64,000 bases of DNA, taken from assembly GCF_023614525.1 (NCBI RefSeq), contig NZ_CP097885.1, positions 1,853,963-1,917,962 of the forward strand. Direction: 5' to 3'. The notes beneath the pieces were generated by a model. That model did not search any database and had not been told where the DNA came from. It saw nothing but the letters and a program-made list of their open reading frames with translations. Below are positions 1 to 7,769 of this stretch, one piece after another (position 1 is the first letter of the stretch; the number at the start of each line of letters is the position of its first letter). This DNA is from Peptoniphilus genitalis. GTDB taxonomy: Bacteria > Bacillota > Clostridia > Tissierellales > Peptoniphilaceae. A program made the translations under genes and the position numbers.

Positions 1-1543
1 AGCAAATAGGTCTAAGAAGATTTTAGAATTAAAAGGCTATGATTATATGCTTAGGTTTGATAAGAACTTCCCAGTAACAGATACCTTTGGTACAGCCTTT
101 GAATTACTTACATTATCATGTGAGAAGTGCAAGGTAAAACTAGGCATGACAGAAGATGAGGTGAAAGCTTTTGTTAATGGTGAAGAAGTTTTGGCAATTT
201 ATCAAGACCATGATATAGAAACTTACAGGGACTTTATTCACTATATAGCATCGACTCTTGGTGCTTTTGCTGGGGTTTCACGTGATGGTAAGTTGGTTTT
301 AAGAAAGTATGCAGAAAGCATATCAACTGAAATTAAAACAGAAGAAAGATTTTCTTCATCAATATCAGATTTTAAGACAAGATATACAGCCATCAACTCA
401 ACAAATGCAAAGACAAAAATAGCTGAATACTACTCTTTAGAAAATGATGATGGCCTAACTATGAACCTTGGAATAAATCCTTTAATGCAATTAGGACTTC
501 CAGAAAAAAGAAAAAGAATGTGTGAAGTACTTCTTACTGAAATTTGTAAGATTAATCACACCCCTTTTGACATGGTAACTATAGGAGATCCAAGCCTTGA
601 TGTTGGAGATAGGATAGCTATTTCTTACGAAGAAGAAAAGATTGAAGGCCTTATCACTGATATAGAATACAAGATAAATGGGAAGCACAGGATTTTAGGA
701 GTTGGGAAAAACCCCTATTTATCTAAGGCTAAAAGTAAGAATGATAAGAATATAGTAGGACTTTTAAATCAGATTGAATCGGAAAAGTTGGTAGTTCATG
801 CCTATTCTAATTACTCTGTCTTTAATCTTTCTACCACAGACACGCCGATAATTCGTATAGAATTTGCCTCCAATAAAGAAACGGAGGCAATTTTTAATGC
901 ATCTATCTTGTTAAATATCATCTGTGATACCGAAGAAAAGACAAGAAAGATTTCAAGGAGTGTCAAGAAGCGAGTAGAGGTATTAAATAAAGATGGAAAA
1001 TCCTATGATCCTCCAAAGTATGAAGAAAAAGAGGAAGTAGAAGAATTAGACTTTATTGAAAACATAGAAATACCAACAAGGATAGTTATTACTTATGTTT
1101 TTAATGATACGAAAATAGAACATCACATTCCAAAAGAAAACTACCTAAGTGGTGACCACATTTTAAATCTTTTCTATCCATTAACCAAACTTCAAGAAAA
1201 GACAATGAACAACTTCTCAGTGCTTATTAGGCTTGAATCAGGACAAGCTATGATAGGTAAAGATAATGCTATTGCAGCTATATCTGGTCAATCCTTAGGT
1301 TCTACGGAGGCTTGGGATGGAAAGATTAAGATTGATGAATCTTGGAAGAGAATAGAACTTAGTCATTCATTCCTGCTTAGAAAATTGAAAGCTGAATACA
1401 AAGTAGAAAGACAAGTCCCAAGACCACTAGTATTTAATGAAAAGGTAGGAAGATTTAAATATCAAGGATTAATGCTTAGAAAATATACGGAAGAAATTAC
1501 TACAGAATTTAAAGATAAGGAGGAAGGAAATGCTCAAAGGTAA
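1..1543 (+). CDS. Phage tail-associated structural protein, C-terminal part (gene begins before the window)
   Basis: The reading frame is open to the left edge, so the ATG at 47 is probably internal and the true start lies outside the window. At least 513 codons are visible. The protein is hydrophilic with no signal peptide or membrane segment. It lies directly upstream of a fibre-like gene, a holin and an endolysin, which is the usual place for a tail or baseplate protein of a siphophage of Gram-positive hosts. A motif resembling LRKYAESISTEIK (about residues 85-97 counted from the ATG at 47) returns near the C terminus as LRKYTEEITTEFK, so the protein carries a degenerate internal repeat. 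The last 14 bases overlap the next gene. The exact tail role is not assignable from sequence alone. Confidence 0.6.
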   Translation, partial: ANRSKKILELKGYDYMLRFDKNFPVTDTFGTAFELLTLSCEKCKVKLGMTEDEVKAFVNGEEVLAIYQDHDIETYRDFIHYIASTLGAFAGVSRDGKLVLRKYAESISTEIKTEERFSSSISDFKTRYTAINSTNAKTKIAEYYSLENDDGLTMNLGINPLMQLGLPEKRKRMCEVLLTEICKINHTPFDMVTIGDPSLDVGDRIAISYEEEKIEGLITDIEYKINGKHRILGVGKNPYLSKAKSKNDKNIVGLLNQIESEKLVVHAYSNYSVFNLSTTDTPIIRIEFASNKETEAIFNASILLNIICDTEEKTRKISRSVKKRVEVLNKDGKSYDPPKYEEKEEVEELDFIENIEIPTRIVITYVFNDTKIEHHIPKENYLSGDHILNLFYPLTKLQEKTMNNFSVLIRLESGQAMIGKDNAIAAISGQSLGSTEAWDGKIKIDESWKRIELSHSFLLRKLKAEYKVERQVPRPLVFNEKVGRFKYQGLMLRKYTEEITTEFKDKEEGNAQR

Positions 1544-2909
1544 ATCAGTCATTGAACTAACTGATGTGAGGACAAATAGGAAGGAGATATATGAAGATGA
1601 AAACTTAATAACGAATGCAGTTCCAGATTTATTAAGGCTCAATCCTATGGGGTTAATGTACCCTATGGGTGATTCGAGAATTACTCAATATGAAAAAGAA
1701 ATATTTCCTATAGCAACTAAATGTTATGGTGGAATCCTTTTATTTGAGGATAAATTAGAAGAAGATCCAAATAAAATATTTGCTCCTTCAGATAACCAAA
1801 TAATAGGTTATGCATCCAACGATGTAAATTCAACGGATGCCCCAAGAAGAGGTTCAGCTAATCTTAATGAATCAACCCCTCTTGAAAATGGATACAAGTT
1901 TGTCTGGGACTTTTCTACATCACAGGCAAACGGAAGAATCTCTTCATTGGCATTAACACATTATAGAGGAGGGAAACATTTTTATGGAGACACTCATGGT
2001 AAAGATCCCTTCTTATTATTAAATAAAATTAGCTTATGGAAAAACAGAGAAGTCTCGGACGCATATAACGGATGTGTTGAAATAGATGTTGAAAACAACA
2101 CCTTGGTTTCAATATGGCCTTTAGACAACAAATCTATAGAATTAGTTAAACTTAAGGAACCATTTACGAATATAGGTTTAAATGATCCAATTTACACTAA
2201 AGGATATAAAAATGAGGAAAGGATAACAATTGACGTATCAGAGTTTTTTAGTAAATTGAGTACTTGGAACGAATGTTGTTTTTATGACGGAGAAGATGGA
2301 AATTGGTATGGTTTTGGAACTTACAGAGATAAGCTAATAAGAATAAAAATAAATAAAAATGATTACTCAACGAAAATAGATGAGTGGGCATTAAATGAAA
2401 TAAGATTAGGTAAATTAGGAAGTTACTATGAAAAAAATAGAAGTTACTGTCATAGATATGTATATAGCTGTATTAAAGATGGCTACCTATATTCGATAAA
2501 TTCATATAGTGCGGATAAAATCTATAAAATTAATATCAATAATCCTGTAGATATTTCTGTTATAGAATTAGGTAAAGAAGTTAGGACTTCGAAATATGGG
2601 GGAGAATACTGTTACCTATATAAGTGGGGAGACTATATATTAGGTTATGAATTTGCAATTGATAAAAAAGACCAAGTCATAGTAAACAGTGTTTCTGATT
2701 ATAGCGGAGAGGGAATACCAAATTTAATGATGGATCCAAAGACAATCGGGCCATTGGTCATTGGATTTGGAGGTTATGAGGAGAGGTTTTACAAACTTTT
2801 ATTTCTTCATACTCCATATCTTGGAACAATTAACAACCTATCAAGTCCAATATTAAAAACGGCAGATAAGACAATGAAAATAACATATACCTTAACAGAG
2901 GAGGAATAA
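1530..2909 (+). CDS. Putative phage tail fibre / minor structural protein
   Basis: A 459-residue protein with an ATG start preceded by AAGGAGGAAGG, overlapping the previous gene by 14 bases. Its N terminus has the style of phage minor structural proteins (KGKSVIELTDVRTNRKE, then an early NLITNAV segment). The rest is rich in Gly, Tyr and Asn with regularly spaced strands (KIYKININNPV-like), compatible with a beta-propeller or fibre fold that could contact the host surface. The next gene (holin) starts one base after its stop, so it belongs to the late structural/lysis operon. The call rests mainly on position and composition; the receptor-binding role is inferred. Confidence 0.55.
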   Translation: MLKGKSVIELTDVRTNRKEIYEDENLITNAVPDLLRLNPMGLMYPMGDSRITQYEKEIFPIATKCYGGILLFEDKLEEDPNKIFAPSDNQIIGYASNDVNSTDAPRRGSANLNESTPLENGYKFVWDFSTSQANGRISSLALTHYRGGKHFYGDTHGKDPFLLLNKISLWKNREVSDAYNGCVEIDVENNTLVSIWPLDNKSIELVKLKEPFTNIGLNDPIYTKGYKNEERITIDVSEFFSKLSTWNECCFYDGEDGNWYGFGTYRDKLIRIKINKNDYSTKIDEWALNEIRLGKLGSYYEKNRSYCHRYVYSCIKDGYLYSINSYSADKIYKININNPVDISVIELGKEVRTSKYGGEYCYLYKWGDYILGYEFAIDKKDQVIVNSVSDYSGEGIPNLMMDPKTIGPLVIGFGGYEERFYKLLFLHTPYLGTINNLSSPILKTADKTMKITYTLTEEE

Positions 2910-2910
2910 A

Positions 2911-3312
2911 ATGAATAAGTTTTTAGAAATACTAAAAGTATGTTTTACAGCTATCGGAGGATGGTTGGGATTTTATCTTGGAAGTGTAGATGCTTTTATT
3001 TACACACTTCTTGCTTTTGTTATTGCAGACTATTTAACAGGAGTTTTAAGAGCAGGGGTCGAAAGAAAGCTATCCTCGTCCATAGGATTTAAAGGGATAG
3101 CAAAAAAGATTATGATTTTTATAGTTGTAGGAATAGCAAACCTATGTGATGTAAATTTAATTAAAGGTGATGGGACAATGATAAGAACAGCCATCATCTT
3201 TTTTTATATAGCAAATGAGGGGCTTTCTATACTTGAAAACTCTGTAGCTTTAGGTTTGCCAGTACCAGAAAAATTAAAAAAAGTATTAGAACAATTCAAG
3301 GAGGAAAAATAA
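2911..3312 (+). CDS. Phage holin, toxin-secretion/phage-lysis family
   Basis: A 133-residue membrane protein with three or four hydrophobic segments. It carries the pattern typical of the phage_holin_4 (Cph1/TcdE-like) family: an FIYTLLAFVIADYLTGVLRA-like second helix, a KGIAKKIMIF segment, a hydrophobic third helix and a charged C terminus. Holins form membrane lesions that let the endolysin reach the wall at the end of phage growth. The ATG follows GAGGAGG with good spacing. The endolysin gene begins immediately after the stop codon, giving a standard holin-endolysin pair. Confidence 0.85.
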   Translation: MNKFLEILKVCFTAIGGWLGFYLGSVDAFIYTLLAFVIADYLTGVLRAGVERKLSSSIGFKGIAKKIMIFIVVGIANLCDVNLIKGDGTMIRTAIIFFYIANEGLSILENSVALGLPVPEKLKKVLEQFKEEK

Positions 3313-4122
3313 ATGAGTAATAGTCCATTAGTACAAGCAACAATTCTTTCACCAAACCATAGCGGAAGAAGAAATCAAAAGATTACTAAAATAGCAATCC
3401 ACCATGCGGCAGGAGTTATAAATGGTAGAAATCTTGCTGGAGTATTTGTGCCAAGGTCAAGACGAGCATCTGCTAACTACAATTTAGGATCCGATGGAGT
3501 CATTGTTTTAGGAGTAGATGAATCTAACAGAGCATGGACAACCTCATCTTCTTGGTGTGACAATAGAGCAGTCACAATTGAAGTAGGGAACTCTACGAGA
3601 GGACCTCAGTGGTTGGTTTCTGATTATGTTTTAAATAGACTAATTGATTTAGTAACAGACATCTGTAGGAGAAATGGAATCTATCCCTGCACCTACACTG
3701 GAGGTAAGGATGGTGTTCTTCAAAAACACGAGTGGTATTCTAGTACAAATTGTCCTGGACCATACCTTGGCAGTAAGTTCCCATATATCGCAAGAGAAGT
3801 CAATAAAAGACTAAGAGATAATAAGACTGTTAGCAAATCAATAGGTGGACTATATAGAGTTAGAAAATCTTGGTCTGATGTAAAAAGCCAGAAAGGTGCG
3901 TTTAAGAATTTAGATAATGCTAAAAGATGTGCCGATAGATTTGGATTAAAAGTATTCGATGTTAATGGCAAGATAGTATATCCAGTTGGTAAGACAATCG
4001 ATGAGTTAGCAAAAGAAGTTATAAGTGGAAAATGGGGTAATGGAGAAGAGAGAAAAAGAAGGTTAACTAATGCTGGATATGATTATTATGTTATTCAGAG
4101 AAGAGTGAACCAACTATTATAA
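3313..4122 (+). CDS. Endolysin: N-acetylmuramoyl-L-alanine amidase with SPOR-like and Cpl-7-like C-terminal domains
   Basis: A 269-residue lysin with no signal peptide, as expected for a holin-dependent enzyme. Residues about 15-160 are an Amidase_2/PGRP-type zinc amidase: KIAIHHAAG carries a zinc-ligand histidine, and a second ligand region is QKHEWYSSTNCPGPYL. It cuts the bond between N-acetylmuramate and the stem peptide. Residues about 178-222 (GGLYRVRKSWSDVKSQ, then KNLDNAKRCADRFG) resemble a SPOR-like wall-binding unit. The last about 40 residues (ISGKWGNGEERKRRLTNAGY) match the CW_7/Cpl-7 repeat that binds peptidoglycan. A strong terminator follows, ending the late operon. Confidence 0.93.
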   Translation: MSNSPLVQATILSPNHSGRRNQKITKIAIHHAAGVINGRNLAGVFVPRSRRASANYNLGSDGVIVLGVDESNRAWTTSSSWCDNRAVTIEVGNSTRGPQWLVSDYVLNRLIDLVTDICRRNGIYPCTYTGGKDGVLQKHEWYSSTNCPGPYLGSKFPYIAREVNKRLRDNKTVSKSIGGLYRVRKSWSDVKSQKGAFKNLDNAKRCADRFGLKVFDVNGKIVYPVGKTIDELAKEVISGKWGNGEERKRRLTNAGYDYYVIQRRVNQLL

Positions 4123-4135
4123 TATGTGAGTAAGA

Positions 4136-4169
4136 AGCCTGTGCCGATTTTGGTACAGGCTATTTTTTT
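4136..4169 (+). terminator. Rho-independent terminator after the lysis genes
   Basis: AGCCTGTGCC (4136-4145) pairs with GGTACAGGCT (4152-4161) and is followed by seven T residues. It closes the phage late operon and separates it from the ABC cassette. Confidence 0.9.
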
Positions 4170-4189
4170 ATTTCTGATGAAATAAAATA

Positions 4190-4270
4190 TAGTTTCTTGA
4201 AAGTTGATAAAAATAGGATAAGTTTACTAATAGTTTCTTGAAAGTTGATTTAATAAAATGGTAAGATATA
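4190..4270 (+). promoter_or_regulatory. Promoter region with a 19-bp direct repeat upstream of the ABC cassette
   Basis: TAGTTTCTTGAAAGTTGAT occurs exactly at 4190-4208 and again at 4231-4249, a 41-bp spacing (about four helical turns). The second copy contains TTGAAA (4238-4243), which with an 18-bp gap faces TAAGAT (4262-4267) as a possible -35/-10 pair for the gene at 4293. The repeats are good candidates for an operator, possibly of the XRE regulator encoded at the end of the cassette; that link is inference. Confidence 0.5.
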
Positions 4271-4292
4271 TACAAATAAAGGAGGGCTTAAA

Positions 4293-4493
4293 ATGGATAT
4301 TATTAGAGAATATTTGCCGATACTTATACCTATTATTATTTTAGAAATTGGACTTATGATTTATTCCTTAAGACATGTTTTAAAACACAATAGATATAAA
4401 TTTGGCAGTAGAACAATGTGGATTTTAATAGTTGTTTTTATTCAAATTATTGGACCTATCCTATACTTAACAATAGGTAGGGAGGAAGAATAA
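4293..4493 (+). CDS. PLDc_N (YxlE-like) small membrane protein
   Basis: A 66-residue protein with two hydrophobic helices separated by a short basic loop (RHVLKHNRYKFGSRTMW) and an ILYLTIGREEE end. This is the phospholipase D N-terminal-like domain found alone in Bacillus YxlE. The ATG follows AGGAGGGC. Its stop codon overlaps the ATG of the ABC ATPase by one base, so the two are translationally coupled. Length and order match B. subtilis yxlE-yxlF-yxlG of the sigY operon, where YxlE is a small membrane modulator. Family call is firm; function here is inferred. Confidence 0.8.
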   Translation: MDIIREYLPILIPIIILEIGLMIYSLRHVLKHNRYKFGSRTMWILIVVFIQIIGPILYLTIGREEE

Positions 4494-5407
4494 TGGAAGC
4501 ACTTAAAATTGAAAGCCTTCATAAATCTTTTGGTAAAAATACGATTATTAATGGATTATCCATGTCAATTCCTGAAAACACAATCTTTGGTTTTTTAGGC
4601 AAAAATGGTGCTGGAAAAACTACGACAATGAAAATGATTTTAGGATTTTTGAAAATTGATGAAGGCTCAATTGAAGTATTTGGAGAAAAAGTTAGCTTTG
4701 GTCAGTCAAAAACCAATCGATTTATAGGGTATCTTCCAGATGTTCCTGAATTTTACGGTTATATGACAGCAAAGGAATATCTGAATCTATGTGGGGCTAT
4801 AACTGGTCTTAGCAAAAATGAAATTAAAAACAAGAGCGAAGAACTTTTAGAATTGGTGGGATTAAGAGATGTCAATAAAAGAATTAGTGGATATTCTAGA
4901 GGTATGAGACAGCGCTTGGGTATTGCCCAAGCCTTGTTAAATAGTCCCAAATTATTAATATGTGATGAACCAACTTCCGCCCTTGATCCACTTGGAAGAA
5001 AAGAGATATTAGACATTATATTAAAAATAAAAGACTCTACAACCGTTATTTTTTCCACACATATTTTATCGGATGTTGAAGCAATCTGCGATCATGTTGT
5101 GGTGCTTGATAAAGGAAAAAATGTACTAGAAGGTTCGATAGATGAGCTAAAAAATATAAAGAGAAAAAATACAATTAAAATAAGGTTTAAGTCGAACAAA
5201 GAGCTAAAGGTATTTAAGTCACTAGATAAATTTTCAAATCTTGTAACGAATGAAAAAGGAGATATTTTATACCTTACAGACGAAGACAATAAAATAAAAG
5301 ATATTGATATTTTATATGAGCTATATAAGCTAAACATATTTCCTCTAGAAATAAAAATAGAAGAACCTACATTAGAAAATATTTTTATGGAGGTGACGAA
5401 AACATGA
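4493..5407 (+). CDS. ABC transporter ATP-binding protein (YxlF/BcrA-like)
   Basis: A 304-residue ABC ATPase: Walker A GKNGAGKTT near residue 40, signature YSRGMRQRLG near residue 138, Walker B LLICDEPTSALDP near 160, and the H-loop STHILSDVEAICDH. About 90 residues follow the nucleotide-binding domain, as in drug, bacteriocin or lantibiotic export ATPases of the BcrA/YxlF group. It couples ATP hydrolysis to the integral membrane partner at 5404, whose start overlaps its stop (ATGA). The substrate cannot be read from sequence; peptide antibiotic export or self-protection is the usual role in this group. Confidence 0.9.
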   Translation: MEALKIESLHKSFGKNTIINGLSMSIPENTIFGFLGKNGAGKTTTMKMILGFLKIDEGSIEVFGEKVSFGQSKTNRFIGYLPDVPEFYGYMTAKEYLNLCGAITGLSKNEIKNKSEELLELVGLRDVNKRISGYSRGMRQRLGIAQALLNSPKLLICDEPTSALDPLGRKEILDIILKIKDSTTVIFSTHILSDVEAICDHVVVLDKGKNVLEGSIDELKNIKRKNTIKIRFKSNKELKVFKSLDKFSNLVTNEKGDILYLTDEDNKIKDIDILYELYKLNIFPLEIKIEEPTLENIFMEVTKT

Positions 5408-6171
5408 GGATATTTTTATCTCTATTAAAGAAAGAAGCTATTGAAGGTGCAAGGACTAAAAAAACGACTTCTACCCTTATCCTGTTCTTGTTTATAGGGT
5501 TGATAAGTCCTTTGACAGCGAAATTAACTCCCCTGATACTTCAATCCATAGCTACAGGAAATATAGATATTAACGTAGCACCACCATCAGAAATAGATTC
5601 TTGGACACAATTCTTTAAAAACATTAGTCAAATAGGTATGTTTGGATTAGCCATTATCTTAAGTACACAAATGGCAAATGAATTCCAAAAGGGAACCTTG
5701 ATTAATTTGTTATCTAAGGGACTGCCAAGGTATCAAGTAGTGCTATCGAAGATTTTTTACAATTTCATTTTGTGGTTTTTGGCTTACTTTTGCTCATTTA
5801 TACTCACTTATTTCTATACAAAATACTTTTTCGGGATTTCATTTCCTATAAGAAATATACTTATGGCAGCCTTACTTCCCTTTATATTTGGTTTATTTTT
5901 AATATCATTAGAGATATTAGCTGGGGTGATTTCAGGAAATGTTATAGGCACATTAATATTAACGACCGTTGGGATTGTGATTCAACTTATATTATCTATT
6001 CGAGATGAAATTGTTAAATATATGCCTATCGCATTAATAGGAAAGCCTGTGAACCTTATTAAAGGAATAGGATATGATGACTATTATGTACCGATTATTA
6101 CAGGAAGTATTTTGCTTATACTGTGTATCGTAATTTCAATTGCTATAATAAACAAAAAACAAATCAGTTAG
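5404..6171 (+). CDS. ABC-2 type permease (YxlG-like)
   Basis: A 255-residue protein with about six membrane segments. It has a cytoplasmic N-terminal KKEAIEGARTKKT stretch before the first helix and a large extracytoplasmic loop rich in proline after it (residues about 45-75), the layout of ABC-2 permeases of the YxlG/CcmB type. The ATG overlaps the ATPase stop, so it is the cognate membrane half. A C-terminal INKKQIS ends just after the last helix. With YxlE- and YxlF-like partners it forms a complete exporter-like cassette. It is carried next to phage lysis genes and may be a lysogenic conversion trait. Confidence 0.88.
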   Translation: MRIFLSLLKKEAIEGARTKKTTSTLILFLFIGLISPLTAKLTPLILQSIATGNIDINVAPPSEIDSWTQFFKNISQIGMFGLAIILSTQMANEFQKGTLINLLSKGLPRYQVVLSKIFYNFILWFLAYFCSFILTYFYTKYFFGISFPIRNILMAALLPFIFGLFLISLEILAGVISGNVIGTLILTTVGIVIQLILSIRDEIVKYMPIALIGKPVNLIKGIGYDDYYVPIITGSILLILCIVISIAIINKKQIS

Positions 6172-6184
6172 GAGGTAAAATAGA

Positions 6185-7288
6185 ATGCTAAAAATTGGAG
6201 AAAATATTCTTCAGAAGCGAAAAGAAAGAGGTATAACTCAGGAAGAATTAGCAGAATTTATGATGGTAACAAAAGCGTCCGTATCAAAATGGGAGACAGG
6301 TCAAAGCCATCCAGATATTTTACTTCTACCAAAACTTGCCACTTTTTTCAATATAAGTGTGGATGAATTAATAGGATATGACCCAGATTTATCTTCAACT
6401 CAAATTCAAAAATTTTATATAGACTTAGAGAATCGTGTCACTGATACAGATATGGATAGTATCGTAGAAGATATAAAAATCAAAATAAAACAATACTATT
6501 CTTGCTTTGAACTACTATATTACATGGCTTTGTTTATTTTGAACCATTGTGATTTAGCAACTGATGATGTAAAAAAAGAGGAATATCTAGAATACGCAAA
6601 TAATATACTAAATAGGGTATGCGAGCATTCTAAAAATCCTATATTAAAAGAACAATCATTGAGCTTGAGGGCAGCCTGTTTAATTAGTTTAGGAAAATCA
6701 GAAGAAGCATTAAATATTTTACCATCTTCTGACATGCTATCTATATCTAAAGATTGTTTGGTGGCTTCAGCTTATCTAAAAATGAAGAAAGAAAATGAAG
6801 TAGATCAAAAACTTCAAGTAATGATTTATAAGAACGTAATTGATTTAATCACTCTTCTTATGATGAAAAGCAGTTTGCATAATGAGGATTGGGTCGAAAC
6901 CTTGGAAAGAGTGGAGGATTTAATAGAAACTTTTAATCTTATTGAAATAAATATTTCTATAGTTTTAAACTTTTATTTATCCTTGGCAACTCATTATATT
7001 AAAGATAATAACCCAAAAATCGCTAGTCAATATGTAGAAAAATTACTCAACCTACTAATAGAGAGCAAGGAAAAATCTTTTAAGATAAGAGGTGATGAGT
7101 ATTTTAATCAAATAGATGAATGGCTTGATGAAAATTTATTATTATCTACAAATCCAAACAGAAGTGACGATATGATTGTTAACTTTTATTTAGAAACAAT
7201 TGCAAATAACGAGAGTTTTAAAGAAATAATCTCTGAAGGAAGAGTAAAGTTCTTAGCTGATAGGGTTAAAGAAATATACTCTCTATAA
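6185..7288 (+). CDS. XRE-family transcriptional regulator with helical-repeat C-terminal domain
   Basis: A 367-residue protein. Residues 1-65 form a Cro/C1-type helix-turn-helix (ERGITQEELAEFMMVTKASV, then KWETGQSHPD). The remaining about 300 residues are all-helical with TPR-like spacing and no enzymatic motif, as in Rgg/PlcR-style or MutR-style regulators that sense peptides. It starts 13 bases after the permease gene behind AGGAGG, so it is co-transcribed with the transporter. It probably controls the cassette through the 19-bp repeats upstream of 4293; that is inferred. A strong terminator follows. Confidence 0.85.
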   Translation: MLKIGENILQKRKERGITQEELAEFMMVTKASVSKWETGQSHPDILLLPKLATFFNISVDELIGYDPDLSSTQIQKFYIDLENRVTDTDMDSIVEDIKIKIKQYYSCFELLYYMALFILNHCDLATDDVKKEEYLEYANNILNRVCEHSKNPILKEQSLSLRAACLISLGKSEEALNILPSSDMLSISKDCLVASAYLKMKKENEVDQKLQVMIYKNVIDLITLLMMKSSLHNEDWVETLERVEDLIETFNLIEINISIVLNFYLSLATHYIKDNNPKIASQYVEKLLNLLIESKEKSFKIRGDEYFNQIDEWLDENLLLSTNPNRSDDMIVNFYLETIANNESFKEIISEGRVKFLADRVKEIYSL

Positions 7289-7310
7289 TTAAATAACTAG
7301 CATTGGACAA

Positions 7311-7345
7311 AAGGTTGTAATTTTTCAAAATTATAACCTTTTTTT
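7311..7345 (+). terminator. Rho-independent terminator after the ABC/XRE cassette
   Basis: AAGGTTGTAATTTT pairs across a two-base loop with AAAATTATAACCTT and is followed by a run of T. Confidence 0.9.
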
Positions 7346-7384
7346 ATGCCTACATTTCTAACGCCATATTTCTCTTTACATATA

Positions 7385-7504
7385 TTAGAAATTATAAACT
7401 TTACTCAAAACTACTCCCTTTGTCCTAAGGAATATAGAGGAAAGAAATTTAGGGTTAAAGATAGACCTGATTTCTTTGCCTGTGATATAGGAGGTGGAGT
7501 ATGA
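7385..7504 (+). pseudogene. C-terminal fragment of an unidentified protein
   Basis: An open frame without a credible start encodes a coding-like tail containing CPKEYRGKKFRVKDRPDFF and DIGGGV. It ends in a TGA that overlaps the ATG of the next gene (ATGA). The overlap suggests it was once the preceding gene of the recombinase operon. I do not recognise the family. Confidence 0.35.
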
Positions 7505-7710
7505 GAGTAGAAAAGTTTGAAGGTAGACAAGAAATTATAAAAACTGAATACACTGAAAGGGATTTAAAGGCAGAGCTTAATTTCTATCTATCGGATAAAT
7601 TCATTCAAGACCTATTTCTTTTAGATGAAATTAGCCTTGAAGAATATAGGAAAATTAGGAGAGAAAACATAAAAAAGTTCAAACCTATTCTTTCAGAATT
7701 AATGATATAA
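7501..7710 (+). CDS. SHOCT-domain small protein associated with the recombinase operon
   Basis: A 69-residue protein whose C-terminal half (LKAELNFYLSDKFIQDLF, then LLDEISLEEYRKIRREN) matches the SHOCT-type short helical domain. In Firmicute integrative elements this small protein commonly precedes a set of serine recombinases. The ATG follows GGAGGTGG. Its role is unknown; an accessory or oligomerisation function in the integration module is inferred from position only. Confidence 0.65.
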   Translation: MRVEKFEGRQEIIKTEYTERDLKAELNFYLSDKFIQDLFLLDEISLEEYRKIRRENIKKFKPILSELMI

Positions 7711-7769
7711 GACTTGATAAATACTTACTTGTACGGGAATATAGCACTTAGAGAAAGAGAGGTGAGACG

